A DNA stretch of 64,000 nucleotides from Streptococcus sp. CSL10205-OR2 (lineage in GTDB: Bacteria > Bacillota > Bacilli > Lactobacillales > Streptococcaceae). The stretch is taken from contig NZ_JAOTIN010000001.1 of NCBI RefSeq assembly GCF_025660655.1, positions 62,001 to 126,000 on the forward strand, written 5' to 3'. Position numbers and translations under genes: made by a program. The notes beneath the pieces were generated by a model that saw only the letters and a list, made by a program, of their open reading frames with translations, made no database searches and was not told the DNA's origin. This document shows, piece by piece, positions 26,470 through 37,340 of this stretch. Within the stretch, counting starts at the first letter, position 1. Each line of letters begins with the position of its first letter.

Positions 26470-27747
26470 ATGTTAGATTTAAAACGCATTCGTACTGATT
26501 TTGATCTGGTCACTGAAAAGCTGGCAAATAGAGGCGTGGAAAAAGAAACACTCTTAGAATTGAAAGAGTTAGATGTCAAGCGTCGTGAACTTCTAGTGAA
26601 GACCGAAGAGTTAAAAGCAGAACGTAATCTCTCTTCTGCAGCAATCGCTAAAGCTAAACGCCTCAAAGAAGATGCTAGTGAACAAATTCGTGCCATGCAA
26701 GAACTATCTCAAGAAATAAAAACCATTGATGCTGAACTGACTAAGATTGACGACACATTAAACGCTATTTTAACAAGATTACCAAATATTCCTCATGACT
26801 CTGTGCCTATTGGTGCTGATGAAGAAGATAATGTTGAGATTAGACGGTGGGGAACACCTAGAGACTTCTCATTTGAGCCGAAAGCTCACTGGGATTTAGG
26901 GGAAGCACTAGACATTCTTGATTGGGAACGTGGTGCCAAAGTAACTGGTGCTCGCTTCTTATTCTATAAAAAACTAGGGGCAAGGTTAGAACGTGCCATC
27001 TATAATTTTATGTTAGATGAACATCTTAAAGAAGGCTATGAAGAGATGATTACACCTTATATGGTAAATCATGACTCAATGTTTGGTACTGGTCAATATC
27101 CAAAATTTAAAGAAGATACCTTTGAATTGTCTGATAGTCCCTATGTCCTTATTCCAACGGCAGAGGTGCCACTAACTAATTTCTACCGTAATGAGATTAT
27201 TGATGAAAAAGAATTACCAATCAACTTTACGGCTATGAGCCCTTCTTTTCGTTCTGAAGCAGGTTCTGCTGGTCGTGACACCCGTGGATTGATTCGTTTG
27301 CATCAATTCCATAAAGTTGAAATGGTTAAATTTGCGACACCAGAGCAATCTTATGATGAACTAGAAAAAATGACTGCTAATGCCGAAAATATTCTGCAAA
27401 AACTAGAATTACCATACCGTGTTTTAGCTCTCTGTACAGGAGATATGGGCTTTTCAGCAGCGAAAACTTATGACCTAGAAGTTTGGATCCCTGCTCAAAA
27501 CACTTATCGCGAAATTTCAAGTTGCTCAAACACAGAAGATTTTCAAGCTCGTCGTGCCCAAATTCGTTATCGTGACGAAACTGATGGTAAGGTAAAACTC
27601 CTACATACCCTTAATGGTTCTGGACTAGCTGTAGGTCGTACGGTTGCTGCTATTCTTGAAAATTATCAAAATGAAGATGGGTCAGTAACTATTCCTAAAG
27701 TATTACAACCTTACATGGGTAATATTGAAGTTATCAAACCAAACTAA
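26470..27747 (+). CDS. serS: Seryl-tRNA synthetase
   Basis: 425 aa from the ATG at 26470 behind TGGAGGAAATT. The frame opens further upstream inside the T-box terminator, which is not translated. The N-terminal long antiparallel coiled coil (about 30-105) binds the tRNA-Ser variable arm. Class II motifs: motif 2 [21 protein letters not shown] (about 265-285) and motif 3 [16 protein letters not shown] (about 387-402). Controlled by the T-box leader, so it responds to serine charging. Confidence 0.95.
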   Translation: MLDLKRIRTDFDLVTEKLANRGVEKETLLELKELDVKRRELLVKTEELKAERNLSSAAIAKAKRLKEDASEQIRAMQELSQEIKTIDAELTKIDDTLNAILTRLPNIPHDSVPIGADEEDNVEIRRWGTPRDFSFEPKAHWDLGEALDILDWERGAKVTGARFLFYKKLGARLERAIYNFMLDEHLKEGYEEMITPYMVNHDSMFGTGQYPKFKEDTFELSDSPYVLIPTAEVPLTNFYRNEIIDEKELPINFTAMSPSFRSEAGSAGRDTRGLIRLHQFHKVEMVKFATPEQSYDELEKMTANAENILQKLELPYRVLALCTGDMGFSAAKTYDLEVWIPAQNTYREISSCSNTEDFQARRAQIRYRDETDGKVKLLHTLNGSGLAVGRTVAAILENYQNEDGSVTIPKVLQPYMGNIEVIKPN

Positions 27748-27750
27748 CAA

Positions 27751-27782
27751 AAAAAGTAGAAAGACTTCTCTTTCTACTTTTT
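27751..27782. terminator. Bidirectional serS/der terminator
   Basis: 13-bp perfect stem AAAAAGTAGAAAG (27751-27763) with CTTTCTACTTTTT (27770-27782). It overlaps the first two bases of the der stop codon. Confidence 0.88.
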
Positions 27783-29091
27783 ATTTTCGTTTTCTTGCAA
27801 TTAAATGAATCGGAGTCCCTTCAAACACAAATGCTTGTCTGATTTGGTTTTCTAAGAATCGTAAGTAAGAAAAGTGCATTAACTCTTCTTCATTAACAAA
27901 GATCACAAACGTTGGTGGTTTAACAGCCACTTGTGTGGCATAGAAAATTTTGAGACGTTTTCCTTTGTCTGTTGGTGTTGGATTAATTGCAATCGCGTCC
28001 ATAATCACATCATTTAAAACGGCAGAAGGGATACGTGTGTTTTGACTTTGGGAAATAGATTTAATCATCTCAGGTAATCTGTTAAGTCTTTGCTTACTTA
28101 CAGCTGATACAAAAATAATAGGGGCATAGGACAAGTATTGAAAATGATTTCTAATATCGTCTTCCCATTTAGAAACGGTATGGTTATCTTTTTTAATGGT
28201 ATCCCATTTATTAACAACGATAATCATCCCTTTTCCAGCTTCGTGGGCAAAACCAGCAATGCGTTTATCATACTCTCTAATACCTTCTTCGGCATTAATG
28301 ACCATTAAAACAACATCACTACGATCAATGGCACGCATGGCACGCATGACAGAATACTTTTCAGTGTTTTCATAGACTTTACCAGATTTTCTCATCCCCG
28401 CCGTATCAATCATGGTAAATTCTTGACCATCACTATCAACAAAATGAGTATCAATCGCATCACGAGTTGTACCAGCGATTGGACTTGCAATCACGCGCTC
28501 CTCACCAAGAATAGCATTGATTAAGCTTGATTTACCAACATTTGGACGGCCAATCAGGCTAAAGCGAATGATCTCTGGATTTTCTTCACCACTATCTTCT
28601 GGCAAATTTTGAACGATGGCATCAAGCACATCACCAGTTCCGATACCGTGTACTGATGAAACGGGGTAAGGATCACCCAAACCAAGAGAATAAAAATCAT
28701 AGATGTCATTTCTCATCTCAGGATTATCTACTTTATTGACAGCTAGGATAACTGGTTTGTTAGTTCGGTATAACATTTTTGACACGTACTCATCAGCATC
28801 TGTGACACCTTCTTTACCACTAACAACAAAAACAATCACGTCTGCTTCTGTCATAGCAATTTCTGCTTGGTGTTTAATTTGTTCCATAAAAGGGGCATCA
28901 ACATCATCAATCCCACCCGTATCGATAATACTAAATTTTCTATTTAGCCATTCAGCATTGGTGTAAATACGATCACGTGTCACACCTTCTACATCCTCAA
29001 CAATGGAAATTCTCTCTCCAGCAATTCGATTAAATAAGGTCGATTTTCCTACATTAGGACGCCCGACAATAGCGACTGTTGGTAAAGCCAT
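27781..29091 (-). CDS. der: Ribosome-assembly GTPase Der (EngA)
   Basis: 436 aa with two tandem GTPase domains. First domain: G1 [12 protein letters not shown] (about 10-21), G3 DTGG, G4 NKVD. Second domain: G1 [12 protein letters not shown] (about 181-192), G3 DTAGMR, G4 NKWD. The C-terminal KH-like domain ends IRKR-type (HLIARKRK). Family knowledge: essential for 50S assembly. It is the last gene of the nrdR-dnaB-dnaI-der run, 17 nt after dnaI. Confidence 0.95.
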   Translation of the reverse strand: MALPTVAIVGRPNVGKSTLFNRIAGERISIVEDVEGVTRDRIYTNAEWLNRKFSIIDTGGIDDVDAPFMEQIKHQAEIAMTEADVIVFVVSGKEGVTDADEYVSKMLYRTNKPVILAVNKVDNPEMRNDIYDFYSLGLGDPYPVSSVHGIGTGDVLDAIVQNLPEDSGEENPEIIRFSLIGRPNVGKSSLINAILGEERVIASPIAGTTRDAIDTHFVDSDGQEFTMIDTAGMRKSGKVYENTEKYSVMRAMRAIDRSDVVLMVINAEEGIREYDKRIAGFAHEAGKGMIIVVNKWDTIKKDNHTVSKWEDDIRNHFQYLSYAPIIFVSAVSKQRLNRLPEMIKSISQSQNTRIPSAVLNDVIMDAIAINPTPTDKGKRLKIFYATQVAVKPPTFVIFVNEEELMHFSYLRFLENQIRQAFVFEGTPIHLIARKRK

Positions 29092-29108
29092 TCATTCTCC
29101 TTTATCTT

Positions 29109-30011
29109 TTAGCGTCTATTTTCACCTTCAAGATGAACTTCTTTGGCGAGAAAACGAATTCTCTCCATGACTCTTTTTGCTTGCCAGGTTTCATCGCCAG
29201 TTTTCATTTTCGCTAATTTCTTTTCTAAATCTTCTAAACTATAATTGGAAGTGAAAAAAGTTGGTAATTCTTCTAACATACGGTACTGCAAAATCACTTG
29301 CAAGACTTCATCTCTTATCCAAGAGGTACTTTGTTCAGCTCCTATATCATCAAGGATGAGCACTTCTGCTTTCTTAACGGTGTCAATTTCCTCTTTAACA
29401 GTGCCTGTGTTAATCGCATTTTTAACATCGATGGTAAAACTTGGAAAGTGAATCAGAGTGGTTGAGACTTGTTTTTGCTCAGACAATTCTCTAGCCATAG
29501 CAGCCATGAGATAAGATTTACCAACACCCATATCGCCATAGAGATAAAGCCCTTTTTGATTAGTTTTTGGATATTGCCTTACAAAGTCAACAACAGCCTC
29601 AAAAATTGGCATGCGTTTAACATCATCTAAAATGATATCATCAAAATTGATGTTTTTATATGATTTTGGCAAGCTAACCACATTGATACGATTTGCCACT
29701 TCATTTTGATATTGTCTTTCTTTTAATGCACGTGTTTCTTTATAAGAGACATCAGCATAGCCTTCATTCATGATTAAAATCGGTTCATAGCCCTTTGCAA
29801 TGTAGCCAGGATCTTGATTTTCAAAGCGTTCTTTTTCCATCAGAAATTGATTGAATTTAGGTAAACTCAATTTGATTATTTCTTGACTCAATTGATGAGA
29901 AGTGATGAAATCAGAGATGGCAGGATGTGCCAAAATGGTCTTAATCAACTCATCAGATACCATGTGGCTTTGATGATTTTTATGTTTCATCGTTTGTCCA
30001 ACTTTTTCCAT
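29109..30011 (-). CDS. dnaI: Primosomal helicase loader DnaI
   Basis: 300 aa. N-terminal helicase-interaction domain (about 1-100). The AAA+ domain has Walker A LYGDMGVGKSYLMA (about 160-173), Walker B VLILDDIGAEQ and sensor FTSNY. Family knowledge: loads the replicative helicase with DnaB/DnaD-type proteins. The ATG directly follows the dnaB stop (TAGATG), behind AAGGAAG. An inner Met (MKHKNH) eight codons in is a weaker alternative. Confidence 0.92.
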   Translation of the reverse strand: MEKVGQTMKHKNHQSHMVSDELIKTILAHPAISDFITSHQLSQEIIKLSLPKFNQFLMEKERFENQDPGYIAKGYEPILIMNEGYADVSYKETRALKERQYQNEVANRINVVSLPKSYKNINFDDIILDDVKRMPIFEAVVDFVRQYPKTNQKGLYLYGDMGVGKSYLMAAMARELSEQKQVSTTLIHFPSFTIDVKNAINTGTVKEEIDTVKKAEVLILDDIGAEQSTSWIRDEVLQVILQYRMLEELPTFFTSNYSLEDLEKKLAKMKTGDETWQAKRVMERIRFLAKEVHLEGENRR

Positions 30012-31178
30012 CTAGTCTTCCTTCTTTCTCAGTTTTTCTAAGTGGCGACGCTTCATTTCTTCTAACTTAGCTTGCTCATCTTCAGTGGTTTCATTCTTAT
30101 AGCCATCATTGCTCCACTTTGGAACATTGCTCTTTTGTGACTTTGTTGTTTCTTGTTTGGTATAATTTTTCTTCTCAGCAAAAGAACGCATTTTAATGAT
30201 GGCTTGTTCTGCTGATGTGATAGTTTGATAAGAAAAATCATTGGCAATCATCATGATATAAGTCTTATTAAGATTGGCAGAGTCAGTTTTTGACATAGTA
30301 TATAAAACCATGACATTAATCACTTCATCTAAAAAGCCCATCTCAGCAAGTTCTGACAATATCTTTCTTTCTGTAGCAGTGATTGTTGCATGACGAATTT
30401 TTTTAATCTTAGCTAGAAAAATATCTGATTTGTCTGACTTGGCTTCTTTTATAACTGCTAATTCTTCTTTTGAAAATTCAGTCTTACTCTCAGTTTCTGG
30501 TAAGGATTGCTTCTTAGTTTTCATTCGTTTAAGAGAAATTTTATGGTTGATAGCTGTTTCTTTAGCTAACTGATAGGTTTCAAACCAATTAAAACCATAT
30601 TGTTCTGCAAAATGATGAAGACCAATGACATCATCTGTCTCATTACTAAAGCTAAGACCATCTTTTGACATTAATTGTTTAAAATTAGCCAAATCAAAAA
30701 AGTTTTTTGACTTCTTGTTTGTCTTTTTTAATTCTCCCACATCTGAAAAAACATCTGAGAATTGCTTGGAAATATTTTTAACATTTAAGGGAACTTGGCA
30801 AATAAGTTGCTCGACAGCCACTTCACCAATTTTTTTCTCTAATAGTTTTCGATAGACAGGATTTTCCAAAAAGAGCTCTGTTGGTAAAGCAGAATGAAGT
30901 TTAATCAAATAGGCATTGTCAGCTTGATAAAAAACAATTAAATCAAACGCTGTTAAAATATCTAAGGCCGCTTCTAAACGATGCATGCCAAACTGTAAAT
31001 GATTTAATATATCACTAAATTTATGTTGTTTTTGGCCATTATCATAAAAGGCAACAAAATAATCATATAAAGCTAAGGCATCACTTCCAATGATAGGAAA
31101 ATAAGACTGCAACAAGCTTGTCGCATTATAGGTGATGTTATTGTGTTTTAGAAAATAAAAAGGTTCAATCGGTTTCAT
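30012..31178 (-). CDS. dnaB: Replication initiation/membrane attachment protein DnaB
   Basis: 388 aa, Firmicute DnaB (primosomal, not the helicase). N-terminal winged-helix region with [16 protein letters not shown] (about 27-42), middle DnaB/DnaD DDBH2 region (about 285-345, [17 protein letters not shown]) and a charged C-terminus ([16 protein letters not shown]). Family knowledge: works with DnaD and DnaI to load the helicase at oriC. It overlaps nrdR by 14 nt. Confidence 0.9.
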   Translation of the reverse strand: MKPIEPFYFLKHNNITYNATSLLQSYFPIIGSDALALYDYFVAFYDNGQKQHKFSDILNHLQFGMHRLEAALDILTAFDLIVFYQADNAYLIKLHSALPTELFLENPVYRKLLEKKIGEVAVEQLICQVPLNVKNISKQFSDVFSDVGELKKTNKKSKNFFDLANFKQLMSKDGLSFSNETDDVIGLHHFAEQYGFNWFETYQLAKETAINHKISLKRMKTKKQSLPETESKTEFSKEELAVIKEAKSDKSDIFLAKIKKIRHATITATERKILSELAEMGFLDEVINVMVLYTMSKTDSANLNKTYIMMIANDFSYQTITSAEQAIIKMRSFAEKKNYTKQETTKSQKSNVPKWSNDGYKNETTEDEQAKLEEMKRRHLEKLRKKED

Positions 31179-31659
31179 CTGTTATCTTACTTTTCTTATT
31201 GCTTCTTACCCGTTTTGTGATTTGTTTTAACAAGGCTTCAATTTCATCCACATCTTTAAAACTACGATAAACACTGGCAAAACGGACATAGGTAATTTCA
31301 TCTAACTCAGCTAATTGGTCCATCACCAAGTTTCCAATGACAGAACTTGGGACCTCGCTATCATACTCACTACGTAAATGCTGCTCAACATCACTCACAA
31401 TTTTTTCAATAGAGGCACTTGAGACTGGACGCTTTTGCGCACTATGAATAATCCCATTTAGAATTTTATCTCTTGAAAACTGCTCTCTAGTCCCATCTTT
31501 TTTGATTACTAAGAGAGGCGATTCTTCAATTCTTTCAAAGGTGGTGAAACGTGTATGACAGTTCTCACACTCTCGACGACGACGAATAGTGTTGCCTTCT
31601 TCAGCTTGACGACTATCAACAACACTGGATTTAGTATAATGACATTTTGGACAACGCAC
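31165..31659 (-). CDS. nrdR: Ribonucleotide reductase repressor NrdR
   Basis: 164 aa. N-terminal zinc ribbon (CPKC at 3-6 and CENCHTRF at about 31-38) and an ATP-cone domain ([20 protein letters not shown], about 51-70). Family knowledge: senses dATP/ATP and represses nrd operons through NrdR boxes. No nrd gene lies in this window. Leads the nrdR-dnaB-dnaI-der operon, the usual streptococcal order. Confidence 0.95.
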   Translation of the reverse strand: MRCPKCHYTKSSVVDSRQAEEGNTIRRRRECENCHTRFTTFERIEESPLLVIKKDGTREQFSRDKILNGIIHSAQKRPVSSASIEKIVSDVEQHLRSEYDSEVPSSVIGNLVMDQLAELDEITYVRFASVYRSFKDVDEIEALLKQITKRVRSNKKSKITDETD

Positions 31660-31731
31660 AAGAGCACCTCTTTCTATTCATTTTATATCTCTTTAATACT
31701 TCATTTTAACATATTTTAGACGATAACAAAA

Positions 31732-31757
31732 GCACACAGATTTACCATGTGCCTGCT
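31732..31757 (-). terminator. Terminator of the DUF177 gene
   Basis: Hairpin GCACA (31732-31736) with TGTGC (31748-31752) and flanking pairs. On the minus strand it is followed by TTTTG. Confidence 0.55.
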
Positions 31758-31768
31758 TTTTTGAGCTA

Positions 31769-32305
31769 TTAGTCATCATCAAACAATCCTTCAATAGCTG
31801 TAAAAGGATTATTTTCTTTCTTTTTTTGTGTTTTTAGAGCCTGATACTGTTCTTCTGTTAGAACAGACCAGCTTTCCCCACTTGGAAGATCATCTGTTTC
31901 TTCTTCTTTTTTAGTTAATACCTTCAAAGGAATGTTTAATAAAATATTATCAACCACACTCTCTTCTAAATTAATAGTATCTGTTTCTAATGGTAAAATC
32001 AATTCATCTTGAGAGTTCTCTTCAGAAAAACTTTGATTTGCTTCTTCTGAAAACACTTCTGTGACAAGAAGGTGTTCTGTCAACTCAACTGGCGCCATAG
32101 AACGACTAGAAGGCAGAACAATCTGGTAATCTAAATCATAAATTAATAGAAATAAATGATTTTCATAGCTGATTTGTCCTTTGGCCCTGACATTTTTAAT
32201 ATCAATGATGCTATCTTCTCTTTGTAATAATAAATCTTTGATGTCTAAATTTTTATCAAAAGAAATCGGATCTGAATTCTTCTTAATCTCAATGGTGCGA
32301 AACAT
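31769..32305 (-). CDS. YceD/DUF177 family protein
   Basis: 178 aa. DUF177 features: DIKNVRAKGQISYENHLFLL near residue 36 and the later acidic region. The C-terminus has the conserved DPRWAKL-type equivalent (TAIEGLFDDD). The usual CxxC-like motif is not evident. In many bacteria yceD sits before rpmF and influences 23S rRNA; here rpmF is not adjacent and the gene stands alone between htpX and nrdR. Assignment rests on overall pattern. Confidence 0.7.
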   Translation of the reverse strand: MFRTIEIKKNSDPISFDKNLDIKDLLLQREDSIIDIKNVRAKGQISYENHLFLLIYDLDYQIVLPSSRSMAPVELTEHLLVTEVFSEEANQSFSEENSQDELILPLETDTINLEESVVDNILLNIPLKVLTKKEEETDDLPSGESWSVLTEEQYQALKTQKKKENNPFTAIEGLFDDD

Positions 32306-32455
32306 TATATTTCTCCTTTATTAGTAAATACTGCTATCTATTTTACCACACAATCATTTGATTGGGATAATATCGTTACCTATCTTTTAAAAGAAAGAGT
32401 TTTTAATCTTTTTTGGCCTTATTATCATTCTATGTCATTTATGGTAAAAAGATAA

Positions 32456-32481
32456 AAACTTATCATCGAAATGATAAGTTT
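32456..32481 (-). terminator. htpX terminator overlapping its stop codon
   Basis: 11-bp perfect stem AAACTTATCAT (32456-32466) with ATGATAAGTTT (32471-32481), loop CGAA. T-rich tail on the minus strand. The htpX stop (32480-32482) is partly in the stem. Confidence 0.8.
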
Positions 32482-33370
32482 ACATTTTTCGTAAGCGTTC
32501 AATCCTCTCAGAAATTGGAGGATGGGTATAAAATAGTGATTTAAAACCTTCTTTTTTCTTAGGGTCATTGATATATAAAGCAGCACTAGCACTATCAACT
32601 GGCTGAGACATGGGTGCTGATTGATCAAGTTTTTGAAGAGCATTTATCATGCCTTGCGGATTTCTTGTCAGCTCAACACTACTTGCATCTGCTAGAAACT
32701 CTCTTTGTCTAGAGATAGCCAATTGTACCAGAGTTGCTGCTAGAGGCGCTAATAAAAGAGCAACTAGTGCAAAAATCAAAACAATTATTTGTGCACCACC
32801 ACTATTTTTATTACTGCGTCTTCTACCGCCTCCATAAAATAACATACGACTACCCATAGAAGATAACATAGTAATAGCACTTGCTAAAGCTACCGCAATC
32901 GTGGAAATTCTAATATCGTAGTTTCTAATATGGCTAACTTCATGTCCCATCACCGCTTCTAATTCTTCACGATTCATGACTGCTAAAAGACCAGTCGTTG
33001 CTGCTACAGCGGCATTTTCTGGTTTTGAACCTGTCGCAAAAGCATTTAAGGCCGGGTCATCAATGATGAAAACACGAGGCATTGGAATTTGTCCAACCAT
33101 TGCCATATCTTCTACAACATGATAGAGATCGGGAGCTTCTTGTGCCGTAACTTCTCTTGCATTATTCATTGACATGACAACGTTAGTTGATTGAAAAATC
33201 ATACTAAAGGCATAGATAAAACCAAGCACAAAAGCAATAGCCAGACCACCCAAATAGTTATCAAACATCAGATAGCCAATAGCAGCACCAATAATGCCAA
33301 GCAGGGCAAAAAAGACTAGCAATAATACTATGGTTCGTCTTTTATTGCTGGCAATTTGATCAAATAACAT
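32480..33370 (-). CDS. htpX: Membrane zinc metalloprotease HtpX
   Basis: 296 aa. Two N-terminal transmembrane segments (about 13-58), M48 active site [13 protein letters not shown] (about 140-152), further hydrophobic segments (about 157-215) and the third zinc ligand region [15 protein letters not shown]. Family knowledge: degrades misfolded membrane proteins, cytoplasmic active site. It lies 14 nt downstream of lemA, forming the widespread lemA-htpX pair. Confidence 0.92.
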   Translation of the reverse strand: MLFDQIASNKRRTIVLLLVFFALLGIIGAAIGYLMFDNYLGGLAIAFVLGFIYAFSMIFQSTNVVMSMNNAREVTAQEAPDLYHVVEDMAMVGQIPMPRVFIIDDPALNAFATGSKPENAAVAATTGLLAVMNREELEAVMGHEVSHIRNYDIRISTIAVALASAITMLSSMGSRMLFYGGGRRRSNKNSGGAQIIVLIFALVALLLAPLAATLVQLAISRQREFLADASSVELTRNPQGMINALQKLDQSAPMSQPVDSASAALYINDPKKKEGFKSLFYTHPPISERIERLRKM

Positions 33371-33384
33371 AATCTTCTCCCACC

Positions 33385-33936
33385 TTAAAAGTCAAACTTA
33401 ACTTGAGGAACTGATTTTTCTGACTCAGGAACTTCAAGAAATTCTTTTGGTTTAAAACCAAAGATACCTGCAATCAGATTGGTAGGAAAGGTTTCTAACT
33501 TCACATTATAGTTAGCAGTGGTTGTATTATAAAGTTGACGTGAATAAGAAATTTTGTTTTCAGTATTTGTCAATTCTTCTTGTAATTTCAAAAAATTAGT
33601 ATTAGCTTTTATATCAGGATAGTTTTCAGCTACAGCAAAAATACTCGCCACTTGACGTGTTAAAGCGTCACTTGCTTTCATTGCTTCTCCTGGGGTTTTA
33701 GCAGCAGCCACTCGAGAACGAAGTTCTGTCACTTTTTCTAGCGTCTTACCTTCATATTGACTATATCCCTTAACGGTTTCTATAAGGTTAGGAATAAGGT
33801 CATTACGACGTTTTAGTTGGACGTCAATTTGACTCCAAGATTCTTGTGTTTGCATTCTAGCTTTAATTAATCCATTGTAGACAGCAATAACATATAAAAC
33901 TAGAACACCAACAATTCCTAGTGTAATATAAAACAT
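33385..33936 (-). CDS. lemA: LemA family protein
   Basis: 183 aa. One N-terminal transmembrane helix ([17 protein letters not shown]) followed by the helical LemA core: [20 protein letters not shown] (about 32-51), [24 protein letters not shown] (about 116-139, family hallmark) and [20 protein letters not shown]. Function unknown; extracytoplasmic orientation is expected. First gene of lemA-htpX, divergent from rsmG. Confidence 0.92.
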   Translation of the reverse strand: MFYITLGIVGVLVLYVIAVYNGLIKARMQTQESWSQIDVQLKRRNDLIPNLIETVKGYSQYEGKTLEKVTELRSRVAAAKTPGEAMKASDALTRQVASIFAVAENYPDIKANTNFLKLQEELTNTENKISYSRQLYNTTTANYNVKLETFPTNLIAGIFGFKPKEFLEVPESEKSVPQVKFDF

Positions 33937-34101
33937 AATTATCTCCTTTATATCTTTTAGTCCATTATAACAAATTATTAATTAAAAATCTGTTTATAAT
34001 CTCCTCATTATTCTTTATCAACTGAAGGCTTATCTCTCTATCATAAACGGTTATTTTATGTTAAAATGATAGACGAACATTATTTTAGTAAGGAATAACC
34101 A

Positions 34102-34815
34102 ATGACACCTGAAGAATTTTATGAGGTTTTAGCAGAAAAAAATATCACTCTTTCTCAGTTTCAAAAACAACAGTTTGAGGATTATTTTCACTTCTTAATT
34201 GAATGGAATGAAAAAATCAATTTAACCACCATTACTGAAAAAAAAGAAGTCTATTTAAAACATTTTTTTGATTCGATTGCGCCAATTCTTTTTGACTTTC
34301 TCTCAAATAAACCGATAACATTACTTGATATCGGTGCTGGTGCTGGTTTTCCTAGTCTACCTATCAAAATTATTTTCCCAGACATTCAAGTGACCATTAT
34401 TGACTCTTTAAATAAAAGAATCCAATTTTTAACACTTTTAGCTGAAAAATTACAATTAAAAGGCGTCTCTTTTTACCACGGTCGTGCCGAAGATTTTGGT
34501 CAAAACAGAGCCTTTAGAGGACAATTTGATGTGGTAACTGCACGTGCTGTTGCTCGTATGTCTGTTTTATCTGAGTTGACTTTACCCTTTCTAAAAATTA
34601 ATGGTCAAGTGATAGCTTTAAAAGCTAGTGCTATTGAAGAGGAACTGTCGGATGCTAAAAATGCATTGACAACTTTATTTGCAAAAGTAACAGAATCATT
34701 TGATTACCAACTGCCAAATGGAGATCCTAGAAATATAACACTACTTACTAAAACAAAAGAAACACCTAACCGTTTTCCAAGAAAAGCAGGTGTCCCAAAT
34801 AAAAAACCACTTTAA
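34102..34815 (+). CDS. rsmG: 16S rRNA (guanine527-N7) methyltransferase RsmG (GidB)
   Basis: 237 aa. SAM-binding motif [17 protein letters not shown] (about 74-90), [12 protein letters not shown], and the catalytic-side [14 protein letters not shown] (about 150-163). Family knowledge: methylates G527, and loss gives low-level streptomycin resistance. It starts at ATG behind AAGGAA. It is followed by ktrB after 48 nt, the arrangement seen in other streptococci. Confidence 0.95.
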   Translation: MTPEEFYEVLAEKNITLSQFQKQQFEDYFHFLIEWNEKINLTTITEKKEVYLKHFFDSIAPILFDFLSNKPITLLDIGAGAGFPSLPIKIIFPDIQVTIIDSLNKRIQFLTLLAEKLQLKGVSFYHGRAEDFGQNRAFRGQFDVVTARAVARMSVLSELTLPFLKINGQVIALKASAIEEELSDAKNALTTLFAKVTESFDYQLPNGDPRNITLLTKTKETPNRFPRKAGVPNKKPL

Positions 34816-34863
34816 TTGACGAGCTGTGATGCCTTTTAATCACGCTTACAGGAGAATCACTCA

Positions 34864-36243
34864 ATGAAAAAATTTTTTAAACTAGCGCCTTTATCTATCA
34901 CACAACGACTAAGTGCTAGTTTTCTCATCGTTATTATGATTGGTAGTTTTTTATTATCTCTACCAATAATGCATTATCCTCATGCCCCAAAGACGACCTA
35001 TCTTGAACACCTTTTTACATCTGCATCCATGGTTTCTGTAACAGGCTTAGCTGTTTTTCCTATAGGGGATGTTTATAATGGTTTAGGGCAAACCATTGCT
35101 ATAATTTTAATACAAATTGGTGGGCTAGGATTAGTCTCTTTAATTGCTTTTAGCTATTATACCTTAAGAAAAAAAATCTCTATTACTGATCAAACCATGC
35201 TACAATCCTCTCTAAGTAAGGATTCTTCAAAGGATTTAAAACGCTATCTCTACTCTGTTTACAAATTAACCTTTTTTGTAGAAGCTGTTTTTGCTTTAAT
35301 CTTAATGATTGATTTTATTCCTCATTACGGATGGAAAAATGGTATTTTCAACAGTATTTTCTTAGCCGTTTCAGCCTTTTGTAATGCTGGTTTTGATAAT
35401 TTAGGATCAAACAGCTTGGGGTCATTTACACTTAATCCTATTGTTAACTTTGCCGTAGCCTTTTTAATTATTTCTGGTGGCTTAGGATTTGGTAACTGGC
35501 GTGATATTATTCACCGCTTGCAACAATTCGTCTTTAGCCGTCCAAGAAATATTAAATTAACCATCAAAAAGCTAAGTGTACAAACAAAACTTGTTCTGTC
35601 AACAACGGCTATTATTTTAACCATCGGAACATTTTTGTCTTGGTTGTTTGAGCATGATAATCCAGCAACAATTGGGAATTATAATCTTTTCCAACAAATC
35701 ATGGTTAGTTTTTTTCAAACAGTAACCATGCGTACTGCCGGTTTTTCTACGATTGATTTCACGCAAACTAATTTTGCTACCGACTTTGTCTATATGGTGC
35801 AAATGATTATCGGTGGTGCCCCTGGTGGTACTGCTGGTGGGGTTAAGATAACCGTTGCGGCCATTTTATTTCTATTATTTAAAGCAGAATTAAGAGGAAG
35901 AAGTGAAGTCACCTTTCATTATAGAAGTTTTTCACAGCGATTAATTAAACAAACATTAACCGTTTTAATCTTTTATTTTATTGTTTTAATTACTGGGTAT
36001 CTCTTACTCTTAGAGTTTGAGACATCGCTTAGTCCTTTTGCCCTCTTATTTGAAACGATTAGTGCCCTAGCAACCGTTGGGGTATCAATGAATTTGACCC
36101 CTGAGTTATCAGATATTGGTAGATTAATCATCATGTCTTTAATGTTTATCGGTCGTGTGGGACCGGTTACTGTCTTACTCAGTCTAAGACAACGCCAAGA
36201 AAAGACTGTTCATTATGCTAAAACAGATATATTTATCGGATAG
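34864..36243 (+). CDS. ktrB: K+ uptake channel subunit KtrB (TrkH family)
   Basis: 459 aa with about 8-10 transmembrane segments and four pore-loop repeats. Filter-like segments are SASMVSVTGLAVF (about 53-65), SAFCNAGFDNLG (about 172-183), TMRTAGFSTID (about 289-299) and SALATVGVSMNLT (about 399-411). The third pore is followed by the gating loop GGAPGGTAGGVK. Family knowledge: Na+-dependent K+ uptake with KtrA as the RCK regulator. Probable operon with ktrA (15 nt). Confidence 0.92.
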   Translation: MKKFFKLAPLSITQRLSASFLIVIMIGSFLLSLPIMHYPHAPKTTYLEHLFTSASMVSVTGLAVFPIGDVYNGLGQTIAIILIQIGGLGLVSLIAFSYYTLRKKISITDQTMLQSSLSKDSSKDLKRYLYSVYKLTFFVEAVFALILMIDFIPHYGWKNGIFNSIFLAVSAFCNAGFDNLGSNSLGSFTLNPIVNFAVAFLIISGGLGFGNWRDIIHRLQQFVFSRPRNIKLTIKKLSVQTKLVLSTTAIILTIGTFLSWLFEHDNPATIGNYNLFQQIMVSFFQTVTMRTAGFSTIDFTQTNFATDFVYMVQMIIGGAPGGTAGGVKITVAAILFLLFKAELRGRSEVTFHYRSFSQRLIKQTLTVLIFYFIVLITGYLLLLEFETSLSPFALLFETISALATVGVSMNLTPELSDIGRLIIMSLMFIGRVGPVTVLLSLRQRQEKTVHYAKTDIFIG

Positions 36244-36258
36244 AAAAGGAAAACAAAT

Positions 36259-36930
36259 ATGAAACAAAAAATTGTAGGTGTGTTAGGTTTAGGAATTTTT
36301 GGACAAACTATCGCCGCTGAACTAAGTGAATTTGGTCAAGAAGTTATTGCTATTGATAGTAAAGAACAACATATCCAAGAAGTGGCTGACTTTGTTAGTA
36401 AAGCTGCTATTGGTGATATCTCCGACATGGAAATATTAAAAAATACTGGTATTGATCAGTGTGATGTTGTTATTATTGCAACAGGAAACAATCTTGAAAG
36501 TTCTGTTTTGGCCGTCATGCACTGTAAAAAACTAGGTATCCCAAGAATTATTGCCAAAGCTAGAAGTAGTCACTATGAAGAGGTTCTTTATGAGATTGGT
36601 GCTGATTTAGTCATTTCTCCTGAAAGAGAATCTGGAAAAGTGGTTGCTTCTGATATCTTGAGGCACACCATTGCTGGTATTTATCATTTTGAAGGGGATG
36701 TTTCTATCGTTGAATTTAAACTTCCAAAAGAATGGATTGGAAAAACAGTTCAAGAGTTAGATGTGCGTCGTAAGTATGATCTCAACCTGATTGGGACAAG
36801 AATTAGTAAATCATCACCACTTGACACTTCTATTCCTATTGATGAACCTTTTGATGAAAATGCCATTATTGTTGCCATTGCTAACTCAAGAACCTTTGAA
36901 AAATATGATTACTTAGGCTATTTTAATTAA
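36259..36930 (+). CDS. ktrA: K+ uptake regulatory subunit KtrA (RCK/TrkA)
   Basis: 223 aa. RCK_N Rossmann motif GLGIFGQTIAAEL (about 10-22) with the acidic AIDSKEQ ending the second strand (ligand ATP/ADP or NAD). A TrkA_C domain occupies about 135-220 (VSIVEFKLPKEWIGKTVQEL). Family knowledge: an octameric ring gates KtrB in response to ATP/ADP and c-di-AMP binding at the C-domain. Terminated by a very strong hairpin 80 nt downstream. Confidence 0.93.
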   Translation: MKQKIVGVLGLGIFGQTIAAELSEFGQEVIAIDSKEQHIQEVADFVSKAAIGDISDMEILKNTGIDQCDVVIIATGNNLESSVLAVMHCKKLGIPRIIAKARSSHYEEVLYEIGADLVISPERESGKVVASDILRHTIAGIYHFEGDVSIVEFKLPKEWIGKTVQELDVRRKYDLNLIGTRISKSSPLDTSIPIDEPFDENAIIVAIANSRTFEKYDYLGYFN

Positions 36931-37006
36931 AGATTATTTAAAGATTTTACATTTGTCAATGATGTGAGACCAAAAATAAATGCATAAAGAAACGATATGA
37001 TATGAT

Positions 37007-37038
37007 CTACTAGGAGCTAGCTCCTAGTAGTTTTTTTT
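37007..37038 (+). terminator. ktrA terminator, 24-bp perfect palindrome plus T8
   Basis: The half-site CTACTAGGAGCT (37007-37018) is followed directly by its exact complement (37019-37030), then eight T (37031-37038). Confidence 0.9.
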
Positions 37039-37090
37039 CTGATTTTTGAGGGGGATTGCCGTTAAAGAATTTGCATAGGTAAACGATTTG

Positions 37091-37121
37091 ACAGATAAAG
37101 GGAACGTTTCATCTGTTTTTT
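37091..37121 (+). terminator. Second terminator-like hairpin inside the element
   Basis: Stem ACAGAT (37091-37096) with ATCTGT (37111-37116), extended by AAA/TTT around a bulge, followed by a T-run to 37121. Confidence 0.6.
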
Positions 37122-37243
37122 CAAGTCCTCATATAAATAGTTGGTTCAGAACTTATCATATCAAGGTTTCTTCTTTTTTGCATCTCTTGGTCTCACATCA
37201 ATTGTAACGCTACAATTTAATTAAGAATTATTTGAAGATATTA

Positions 37244-37272
37244 TTGACAGGCCCAAGGCATTATAATATAAT
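37244..37272 (+). promoter_or_regulatory. Consensus brnQ promoter
   Basis: -35 TTGACA (37244-37249), 17-bp spacer, -10 TATAAT (37267-37272), both perfect. A 7-bp inverted repeat GTAATAG...CTATTAC (37295-37313) lies in the 5' untranslated region and may be an operator or hairpin. Confidence 0.82.
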
Positions 37273-37340
37273 CCTAATAATATACTTTTTTTCTGTAATA
37301 GTTTATCTATTACCTTTGCCATTATAGAAAGGGCCGTCTA

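Larger units (their letters stand above)
36957..37204. repeat. 248-bp element bounded by long imperfect inverted repeats
   Basis: The ends are reverse complements: TGATGTGAGACCAA at 36960-36973 matches 37187-37200 exactly over 14 bp. The similarity continues inward with gaps for about 50 nt, including GATATGATA (36994-37002) with its exact complement at 37154-37162. Two terminator-like hairpins sit inside. No open frame is present. It occupies most of the 410-bp ktrA-brnQ gap. A MITE-like insertion or a large structured 3' RNA are both possible. Confidence 0.6.
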
